Source: Clostridia bacterium (GTDB lineage Bacteria; Bacillota_A; Clostridia; Christensenellales; UBA1242). Taken from it: a stretch of DNA of 5,872 bases. Position numbers and translations under genes: made by a program. Where the stretch lies: NCBI GenBank assembly GCA_028701635.1, contig JAQVQJ010000087.1:1-5872 (forward strand), in the 5' to 3' direction. Shown in pieces: positions 1 to 4,425 of this stretch. Below the pieces are notes generated by a model. It saw only the letters and a list, made by a program, of their open reading frames with translations, did no database searches and had not been told where the DNA came from. The stretch's first letter is position 1; each line of letters opens with the position of its first letter.

Positions 1-743
1 CTACTATGAAAAAAGAAGTTTATTTATACCCAATCCCATACGAAGCTTACACAGATTGGAAAATAAGAAAATATGGTTTTCATGGAACAAGCCATAAATT
101 TGTCTCAGGAGAGATGGCAAGAATATTAGGAAGAAAGTTAAAAGATTTAAAAATCATTACAATTCATCTTGGTAACGGTTCTAGTATGACTGCGATAAAA
201 GATGGGAAAAGTGTTGATACATCAATGGGTTTTACACCAGTTGAGGGTTTAATGATGGGAACTCGTTGCGGAGATATAGATGCGACAATCCCTTCGTTTA
301 TAGCGGAAAAATTGAAGTTAAAAAATAATGAGACTATTGATTATTTAAACAAAAAATGTGGAATTATGGGAATAAGCGGAGTAAGCAGTGACATGAGAGA
401 TGTAAACAAGGCGGCTGCTGAAGGAAATGAGAGAGCAAAACTTATAGTTCCTATGCTTGCATATAGAATAAAGAAATATATTGGGGCTTATGTGGCTGCA
501 ATGAATGGTGTTGATGCAATTGTGTTTACCGGTGGAATAGGCGAGCACCAAGAAGATTTACGCGATATGGTTATGAGAAATATGGATTATTTTGGAATCG
601 ATTTTGATTTTGAGAAAAATAAAATTGTTTCAAGAGGAACAATTGAGGAATTAACTAAACCAGAATCAAAAGTTAAAGTATTTAGAATTCCAACAGATGA
701 AGAGTTAGTTATCGCAAGAGATACTATAAATTTAGTTTCATAA
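1..743 (+). CDS. ackA: Acetate kinase, C-terminal portion (5' end cut by window edge)
   Basis: Acetate kinase interconverts acetate + ATP and acetyl phosphate + ADP in the cytoplasm, usually as the last ATP-yielding step of acetate fermentation. The reading frame is open from the left edge. The ATG at position 6 is an internal Met of the family's conserved 'TMP(E)E' stretch (here T-M-K-K-E), not the start. Counting from that Met, the visible family motifs are GFHGTSH at 24-30, the phosphate-binding HLGNGSS at 54-60, MGTRCGDID at 84-92 (with the active-site Arg), FTGGIGE at 174-180 and PTDEEL at 229-234 (with the conserved C-terminal Glu). Full-length enzymes have about 400 residues, so roughly 150 N-terminal residues lie outside the window. 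The gene ends in TAA with no visible terminator before the rpmF promoter, so some read-through into rpmF is possible. Identification is secure; propionate or butyrate kinase is less likely given these motifs. Confidence 0.97.
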   Translation, partial: TMKKEVYLYPIPYEAYTDWKIRKYGFHGTSHKFVSGEMARILGRKLKDLKIITIHLGNGSSMTAIKDGKSVDTSMGFTPVEGLMMGTRCGDIDATIPSFIAEKLKLKNNETIDYLNKKCGIMGISGVSSDMRDVNKAAAEGNERAKLIVPMLAYRIKKYIGAYVAAMNGVDAIVFTGGIGEHQEDLRDMVMRNMDYFGIDFDFEKNKIVSRGTIEELTKPESKVKVFRIPTDEELVIARDTINLVS

Positions 744-758
744 AAATAATAAAAAATA

Positions 759-786
759 TTGACAAACAGGGTATTTATGCTATAAT
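759..786 (+). promoter_or_regulatory. Near-consensus SigA promoter of rpmF
   Basis: A perfect -35 box TTGACA (759-764) is followed by a 16-base spacer and a perfect -10 box TATAAT (781-786). TG at 778-779 makes it an extended -10. Transcription should start near 793, giving a leader of about 50 bases before rpmF. It begins only 15 bases after the ackA stop codon. This is the strongest-looking promoter in the window, as expected for a ribosomal protein gene. Confidence 0.9.
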
Positions 787-828
787 GACATAGCAAAAAT
801 GTAAATTCCTTACAAATAAGATGCGATT

Positions 829-836
829 AAAGGAGG
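829..836 (+). promoter_or_regulatory. Strong Shine-Dalgarno site of rpmF
   Basis: AAAGGAGG lies 7 bases upstream of the rpmF ATG at 844. This full anti-Shine-Dalgarno complement fixes the rpmF start and fits high translation of a ribosomal protein. Confidence 0.9.
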
Positions 837-843
837 ATTCAAA

Positions 844-1044
844 ATGGCAGTTCCAAAAACTAAAACCTCGAAAGCGAGAAGAGGATCAAGAAATTCAGCT
901 AATTATAAAATAACACCCCCATCATTAGTTGAGTGTTCAGAATGTCACGAACTTAAAACTGCACATAAAGTTTGCAAGAAATGCGGACACTATGATGGAA
1001 AAAAAGTTATTGAGGTACAAAAAAATAAAGAAAATAAAAAATAA
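844..1044 (+). CDS. rpmF: 50S ribosomal protein L32 (bL32), zinc-ribbon form
   Basis: L32 is a small structural protein of the large ribosomal subunit. The 66-residue product has the typical start MAVPKTKTSKARRGSR, a basic rRNA-binding N-terminus, then a zinc ribbon with Cys pairs C31-x2-C34 and C44-x2-C47, and a Lys-rich tail. All four zinc ligands are present, so this is the zinc-binding (C+) form rather than the zinc-independent paralogue. Length is normal for the family. The start is fixed by a strong ribosome binding site 7 bases upstream. In many bacteria rpmF directly follows a yceD/DUF177 gene; here it follows ackA with only about 100 bases between and no yceD. It has its own near-consensus promoter and is followed by two terminators, so it is probably transcribed largely alone. 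Confidence 0.98.
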   Translation: MAVPKTKTSKARRGSRNSANYKITPPSLVECSECHELKTAHKVCKKCGHYDGKKVIEVQKNKENKK

Positions 1045-1048
1045 ATAA

Positions 1049-1079
1049 AAAAATCCATTAGATAATCTGATGGGTTTTT
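1049..1079 (+). terminator. Rho-independent terminator of rpmF (first of two hairpins)
   Basis: The left arm (1049-1061) pairs with the right arm (1067-1079) through A-T pairs, a CC/GG core at 1055-1056 with 1072-1073, and two G-U wobbles, around a 5-base loop. The pattern is a GC-poor stem whose A-tract and T-tract flank it. It begins 5 bases after the rpmF stop. Because A-runs precede and T-runs follow, it could also act weakly on transcripts of the opposite strand. Confidence 0.75.
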
Positions 1080-1091
1080 ATTTATTATATA

Positions 1092-1121
1092 AAAAAGGAC
1101 GACCAAAAAGTCGTCCTTTTT
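1092..1121. terminator. Bidirectional rho-independent terminator between convergent genes
   Basis: This is a perfect 12-bp stem (1092-1103 with 1110-1121) around a 6-base loop. The GC-rich core GGACGAC pairs with GTCGTCC, with an A-run on the left and a T-run on the right. Read on the plus strand it backs up the rpmF terminator. Read on the minus strand it lies 17 bases beyond the stop of the small membrane protein gene and ends in a run of U, so it terminates both converging transcripts. Confidence 0.9.
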
Positions 1122-1138
1122 ATGTTTTAATTAATAAT

Positions 1139-1435
1139 TTATAGCCCAAACAAATGCAAAAAGTCAACTGGGAAGAATGTAGTAAATACATAGAATGCAG
1201 CGACTAATAATAATAAGATTGTAAGAATTATTCTAACTATACCTTTTCCTATAATGTTTATAAATACAAGCGCGCTAACTAGTAATATTGCTCCGTATTG
1301 TTTAATGAAATTTATAAACCCTGCATACGGTGCTGTGTCAATGAAAGATATATTTTCATTAATTGATATCAAAAGCAAGCCTATTAGTAAAAAAAATCCT
1401 AACATTGATAAAACCCAATTTAAAGCTTTTTTCAT
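1139..1435 (-). CDS. Small three-helix integral membrane protein of unknown function
   Basis: I do not recognise this family. The 98-residue product starts MKKALNW and has three hydrophobic segments at about residues 8-25, 47-63 and 66-88, joined by a loop with N26, E27, D33 and K45 and a short loop with K64 and R68. It is therefore predicted to sit in the cytoplasmic membrane. There is no obvious signal-peptidase site, conserved Cys/His pair or enzyme motif. The ATG at 1433-1435 is chosen because GGAGG lies 4 bases upstream. A longer reading from a TTG at 1468 would put its start inside the -10 box and lacks a ribosome site. The gene has a strong promoter of its own, shares the upstream gap with divergent engB, and ends at a bidirectional terminator. 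Good initiation signals and a clean terminator support a real gene. Confidence 0.82.
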   Translation of the reverse strand: MKKALNWVLSMLGFFLLIGLLLISINENISFIDTAPYAGFINFIKQYGAILLVSALVFINIIGKGIVRIILTILLLLVAAFYVFTTFFPVDFLHLFGL

Positions 1436-1439
1436 AAAT

Positions 1440-1444
1440 CCTCC
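1440..1444 (-). promoter_or_regulatory. Ribosome binding site that sets the start of the membrane protein
   Basis: GGAGG on the minus strand is separated from the ATG at 1435 by 4 bases. The spacing is slightly short but the motif is strong. It rules in the 98-residue product over an 11-residue longer reading. Confidence 0.8.
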
Positions 1445-1458
1445 ATATTTCAATATAT

Positions 1459-1487
1459 ATATTATCAATTTTATTTAAAGATGTCAA
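1459..1487 (-). promoter_or_regulatory. SigA-type promoter of the small membrane protein gene
   Basis: On the minus strand a perfect TTGACA (1482-1487) is followed by a 17-base spacer and TAATAT (1459-1464), with TG one base upstream of the -10 (extended -10). The predicted start of transcription is near 1452, about 17 bases before the ATG and just ahead of the ribosome binding site. Confidence 0.85.
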
Positions 1488-1493
1488 AGATTA

Positions 1494-1522
1494 TTAAATA
1501 AATTTCTTTTTTGTGATAAAAT
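1494..1522 (+). promoter_or_regulatory. Probable engB promoter with extended -10
   Basis: TAAAAT at 1517-1522 with TG at 1514-1515 forms an extended -10. The -35 at the 17-base spacing (TTAAAT, 1494-1499) is poor, which extended -10 promoters tolerate. The predicted transcription start, about 7 bases after the -10, falls at or next to the A of the engB ATG (1529). The promoter lies back to back with that of the membrane protein gene. Confidence 0.6.
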
Positions 1523-1528
1523 ATTATT

Positions 1529-2173
1529 ATGGGAATAAAATCAGCAGAATTTTTAATAAGTGTAAGTAAAAAAGAACAGATACTTGATCTAGGCATAAAT
1601 GAGTTTGTTTTTGTTGGTAGAAGTAATTGCGGTAAAAGTTCGCTGATTAATTATATAACAGATAAAAAAAATTTGGCAAAGACTTCATCTACTCCGGGAT
1701 TAACGAAATTAATAAACTATTTTTTAATTAATAGTAATGAGAAGGAAAAAATACTTCCAATAATAAAAGAAAAAGGTAATTATAATTTAGAAAATAAAGA
1801 ATCATTTTTGCTTGTTGATCTTCCGGGATACGGCTATTCCAAAGCAGGAAAAATAAATAATGAATTATGGTCAGATTTGATTGGAACTTATTTAAAAGTT
1901 TCGAAAAATATAAAAAAAGTTTTTATTTTAGTAGATATAAGGCATGAACCGAGTGAAAAAGACAAACAAATGATTCAATATTTATATTTTAACAACTTGC
2001 CGTTTGTTGTTGTTGCTACTAAAGCGGATAAAATTGCAAAAACAAAACTAAAAAAACAAATAAGTATGATTGCTAATTCTTTAAAATTGGGAATAGCGAA
2101 CATAATTACTTGTTCCATAGTAACAAAAACAGGAAAGAACGAAATAATATCTATTTTTGAGGCTCAAGATTAG
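1529..2173 (+). CDS. engB: Ribosome biogenesis GTPase EngB/YsxC (YihA)
   Basis: EngB is a TRAFAC-class GTPase needed for late assembly of the 50S subunit. The 214-residue product carries all G motifs: G1 GRSNCGKS (30-37), G2 Thr59 in TPGLTK, G3 DLPGYG (97-102), G4 TKAD (164-167) and a G5-like SIVTKTG (196-202). It also has the family-typical N-terminus (K-S-A-E-F-L-I-S) and VDIRHEPS at 135-142. The family usually has about 195 residues. The excess is a charged insertion of roughly 20 residues (about 68-90) between the switch I region and G3. The ATG gives the normal family N-terminus, but I see no ribosome binding site before it, and the -10 box sits only 6 bases upstream, so the mRNA may be leaderless. 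The gene often accompanies lon or clpX elsewhere; here it stands alone and its last 23 bases overlap convergent dapB. Identification is secure. Confidence 0.97.
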   Translation: MGIKSAEFLISVSKKEQILDLGINEFVFVGRSNCGKSSLINYITDKKNLAKTSSTPGLTKLINYFLINSNEKEKILPIIKEKGNYNLENKESFLLVDLPGYGYSKAGKINNELWSDLIGTYLKVSKNIKKVFILVDIRHEPSEKDKQMIQYLYFNNLPFVVVATKADKIAKTKLKKQISMIANSLKLGIANIITCSIVTKTGKNEIISIFEAQD

Positions 2174-2951
2174 AGTTTTTTCTGCAATTACGCTTGTATT
2201 TTTCTAGTATCATATCTTCCATCTTATATAATCCTGCGGGTTTGCCTACTAGAAATTTAGCACATTCTAATGCACCTAATGCAAAAACTTTTCTGTTAAA
2301 TACTTGATGTTTTATTATTATAGACTCATCATTGCCCTTAAAACAAATTTCATGATCACCGACCTTATCATCTATTCTTTTTGAAGTGACAACAATTTGA
2401 TCTTTAATTCTTTTTTGATAGTCAGTAAAGGTATAAATAGGGACTAAATTTGGACGAACGGACAAAATAGCTTGTAAAATAGCTATTGCCGTTCCACTTG
2501 GCATATCTTTTTTATGAATGGAATGAGTTTCTGAGATATCTATTTCAAAATCTTTATCTAAACATTTTGCACCGTTTATGGCTGTATTAATTAAAAATGC
2601 TGACCCCAAAGATGTATTTGGCGTGATCATTATTGGAATGCGTAAAGAGGCATAGCGAATTTCGTTTAGATCTTTGCATGTTTGACCAGTTGAACATATC
2701 AACAACGGAGAATACAATTTTTTTGATAGAGCCAATAAGTTAGTTGTTGAATCATGATTAGAAAAATCAATTATAACATCAACGTTATCATTAATTTTGG
2801 AATTCTCACCATAAAGGTAGATATCTTTTTTGATTGTTTTCTTTATCGATTGGTCTACACCAAAAATTGTTTGGAATTTGTCTGTTTCTTTTATTGTCTC
2901 ATAAAGCATTTTGCCCATTTTACCGCAGATGCCCCAAATTCCTACCTTCAT
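2151..2951 (-). CDS. dapB: 4-hydroxy-tetrahydrodipicolinate reductase DapB
   Basis: DapB reduces 4-hydroxy-tetrahydrodipicolinate with NAD(P)H in the diaminopimelate/lysine pathway, supplying peptidoglycan and lysine. The 266-residue product has the Rossmann nucleotide site GIWGICGKMGKM (G7, G10, G13), the CSTGQT strand (86-91), TPNTSLG (110-116), the catalytic-site block ETHSIHKKDMPSGTA (141-155), VGDHEICF (197-204) and the C-terminal GLYKMED (240-246). The catalytic His (H143) and Lys (K147) are present, but the second His of the usual HH pair is Ser144. A basic tail of about 17 residues follows the usual family end and carries the gene into the last 23 bases of engB on the other strand. 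GAGG lies 5 bases before the ATG and supports the start. No other lysine-pathway gene is adjacent, so the gene appears to be monocistronic. Confidence 0.95.
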   Translation of the reverse strand: MKVGIWGICGKMGKMLYETIKETDKFQTIFGVDQSIKKTIKKDIYLYGENSKINDNVDVIIDFSNHDSTTNLLALSKKLYSPLLICSTGQTCKDLNEIRYASLRIPIMITPNTSLGSAFLINTAINGAKCLDKDFEIDISETHSIHKKDMPSGTAIAILQAILSVRPNLVPIYTFTDYQKRIKDQIVVTSKRIDDKVGDHEICFKGNDESIIIKHQVFNRKVFALGALECAKFLVGKPAGLYKMEDMILEKYKRNCRKNSNLEPQK

Positions 2952-2966
2952 TTTTACCTCTGGATT

Positions 2967-2996
2967 TTTATATGAGATAAGAATAATATTTGTTAA
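2967..2996 (-). promoter_or_regulatory. Probable dapB promoter
   Basis: On the minus strand TTAACA (2991-2996, 5 of 6 to consensus) is followed by an 18-base spacer and TATAAA (2967-2972, 5 of 6). Transcription would start near 2960, so the untranslated leader is only about 9-11 bases and begins right at the GAGG ribosome site (2957-2960). Such a short leader leaves no room for a lysine riboswitch. Confidence 0.65.
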
Positions 2997-3030
2997 AAAT
3001 ATTACAAATCAAAATTTATTTTTAAGAGAA

Positions 3031-3060
3031 TTAAAAGTTAAAACTATCACTTAGTGATAG
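3031..3060 (-). terminator. Possible terminator hairpin inside the 3' end of the 423-residue gene
   Basis: A perfect 8-base inverted repeat with one central base spans 3044-3060; as RNA it would form a 7-bp stem with a 3-base loop, extended by an A-U and a G-U pair. On the minus strand it is followed by TTTTAACTTTTAA, which contains the stop codon of the gene. It could be a short intrinsic terminator overlapping the coding end. The T-tract is interrupted and the stem is GC-poor, so this is a moderate call. Confidence 0.4.
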
Positions 3061-4302
3061 CTGAAAACTATCTTCCTTTTTAAATGTTGGTTCAATACTG
3101 GATCTTTCTCTTTTCATACTTATTGCAACCATTTTAGCTAGTTCAAATATTGATAATTTTTGTATATTTTGAGGCAAAAACTCATTATTTGGTCCAACTA
3201 AATTTGTTAATTTATCTTTTTCTTTTGAAACCTCTTTTGTTATGTTATCTAAACAGGCAACTAAAAAAACATTGGAATTTTCAGGTCGGCAAAAATTTTT
3301 AATATTTTCTGGATCTTGAATATATTTAGTTCTTTCTTGTTCAGCTTTTTGTGTTAATCTGCTTTTTATTTCGTCTACAACCTCGTTTGTAAATTTGGAA
3401 TATTTTCTATCTATATTAATTAAAAGTTTATGAAAATAAAATAGAGAGGCTTCAAAACATTTAAAATTTTTATAAGAAAAACAAATGCCTTTATTTAAAC
3501 CTAAAAGATAATTTACTATATTTACATTTTTATCTTTTAGATAATTGGTGTTGAAAAAAGTTTTTTCGTATGCTTGAAATAACTCTTTTACAACTCTTTC
3601 GCTTACATTAGCGTCTTTTAGCATATTTACAATACACACGAAATCTTGTCTAAACATCTCGTATCTGTCAAAATTTTCTTTACTATAAGGATCAAAATAA
3701 TTGAAATCATTTGTTCTTTTGGATTTTATTAAAGAAGAAGTTAGCAATAATGATTTATATTTACCCAACTTTAAAGATCTTTTATATTTTTTTATGATAG
3801 ATTGATATAAACTAACGCCGTTTTTATCGTAATAATTTCTTCTTTGTTTTTCATTCTCTAAATCAAGATTCCCTTCTTCATCATATTGTTCATGTAAATA
3901 AATTCTAAATTCTTTATTTACTTCTTCTCCAATTTGCCTTGCAAGAGAATAATAACAATTTGCAGGAGTTTTTTTATTTATCCCATCATATTCATCTATA
4001 ACTCTATTAATGGCTTCTCTATACATTAATAATTCCATAGGAGACATAAAATCAGGAAGAGTGTTCTTTATTGGAACATTCTTTAATCTTTTTAATTTAT
4101 CTCCATAATATCCAAAAACTCCTTCTTGTATTTTACTTAAAGTTATTGCATATGCTGGAATGTTGTTTGCTTCAATCTTTTTTATAAATGATCTAAAATT
4201 TAGCATATCATAAATAAATAAATGTCTTTGAACTAATCTATTTAGATCAGCTCTTGATAATGATTTTAATGAATTTGAATTTAACTTTTCATTTTTAATC
4301 AT
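3031..4302 (-). CDS. Unrecognised 423-residue soluble protein
   Basis: I cannot assign this protein to a family. It is rich in Lys, Asn, Tyr and Phe and reads as largely alpha-helical. It has no signal peptide, no long hydrophobic segment, no Walker or Rossmann motif and no Cys/His cluster; its six Cys are scattered (116, 223, 274, 282, 338, 350). A highly charged segment lies at about 127-161 (YDEEGNLDLENEKQRRNYYD region), and another at 315-335. The extreme C-terminus reads FQLSLSDSFNF; QLSLS (414-418) resembles the sliding-clamp-binding pattern QL[SD]LF except for the last residue. The start is supported by AAGGAA 5 bases upstream and a plausible promoter, and the long open frame with normal initiation signals supports a real gene. 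It lies upstream of dapB on the same strand, 79 bases away with a separate promoter, and is divergent from the surface protein gene. It could be a lineage-specific gene; transfer cannot be judged by eye. Confidence 0.85.
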   Translation of the reverse strand: MIKNEKLNSNSLKSLSRADLNRLVQRHLFIYDMLNFRSFIKKIEANNIPAYAITLSKIQEGVFGYYGDKLKRLKNVPIKNTLPDFMSPMELLMYREAINRVIDEYDGINKKTPANCYYSLARQIGEEVNKEFRIYLHEQYDEEGNLDLENEKQRRNYYDKNGVSLYQSIIKKYKRSLKLGKYKSLLLTSSLIKSKRTNDFNYFDPYSKENFDRYEMFRQDFVCIVNMLKDANVSERVVKELFQAYEKTFFNTNYLKDKNVNIVNYLLGLNKGICFSYKNFKCFEASLFYFHKLLINIDRKYSKFTNEVVDEIKSRLTQKAEQERTKYIQDPENIKNFCRPENSNVFLVACLDNITKEVSKEKDKLTNLVGPNNEFLPQNIQKLSIFELAKMVAISMKRERSSIEPTFKKEDSFQLSLSDSFNF

Positions 4303-4307
4303 AAAAA

Positions 4308-4313
4308 TTCCTT
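4308..4313 (-). promoter_or_regulatory. Ribosome binding site of the 423-residue gene
   Basis: AAGGAA on the minus strand lies 5 bases before the ATG at 4302. It is a moderate Shine-Dalgarno match at good spacing and supports the chosen start. Confidence 0.65.
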
Positions 4314-4319
4314 GCTTAT

Positions 4320-4348
4320 ATAATACACTAATTTTTTACAAATTGCAA
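4320..4348 (-). promoter_or_regulatory. Probable promoter of the 423-residue gene
   Basis: On the minus strand TTGCAA (4343-4348) and TATTAT (4320-4325) are separated by 17 bases, matching SigA spacing. The predicted transcript start is near 4313, giving a very short leader that contains the ribosome site. A second TATAAT lies further upstream at 4353-4358, but I saw no matching -35 for it. Confidence 0.5.
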
Positions 4349-4374
4349 TACTATTATAAAAGTAAAAAATGAAG

Positions 4375-4403
4375 TTGCATTTCTTAGTTGAATATGTTAA
4401 AAT
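4375..4403 (+). promoter_or_regulatory. Probable promoter of the surface protein gene
   Basis: TTGCAT (4375-4380) and TAAAAT (4398-4403) are separated by 17 bases, with TG at 4395-4396 forming an extended -10. Transcription would start near 4410, about 16 bases before the ATG and just before the AGGAG ribosome site (4416-4420). It is divergent from the promoter of the 423-residue gene, with 26 bases between the two -35 boxes. Confidence 0.6.
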
Positions 4404-4425
4404 ATTAAATATATTAGGAGATAAA

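Noticed and set aside
6..8. ATG at position 6 as the start of a complete 245-residue gene
   Set aside because: It aligns with an internal Met of acetate kinase, the frame is open upstream to the edge, and no ribosome site can be seen. The gene is cut by the window.
345..796. Two minus-strand open frames of 68-69 codons across the ackA end
   Set aside because: They lie antisense to a secure acetate kinase reading, have no ribosome sites and encode compositions typical of shadow frames.
800..814. TGTAA/TTACA inverted repeat in the rpmF leader as a regulatory hairpin
   Set aside because: Only 5 AT-rich pairs around a 5-base loop; too weak to call without conservation data.
1436..1468. Longer form of the small membrane protein starting at TTG 1468
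   Set aside because: The TTG overlaps the upstream edge of the -10 region and lies upstream of the predicted transcript start. The ATG at 1435 has GGAGG before it.
1254..1478. Plus-strand open frame of 74 codons opposite the small membrane gene
   Set aside because: It is antisense to a gene with better start, promoter and terminator signals.
2164..2182. Terminator for engB around its stop codon (CTC...GAG then a T-run)
   Set aside because: Only three outer pairs form before mismatches. The T-run alone is not enough.
2754..2975. Plus-strand open frame of 73 codons opposite dapB
   Set aside because: It is a shadow of the N-terminal coding region of dapB and has no supporting signals.
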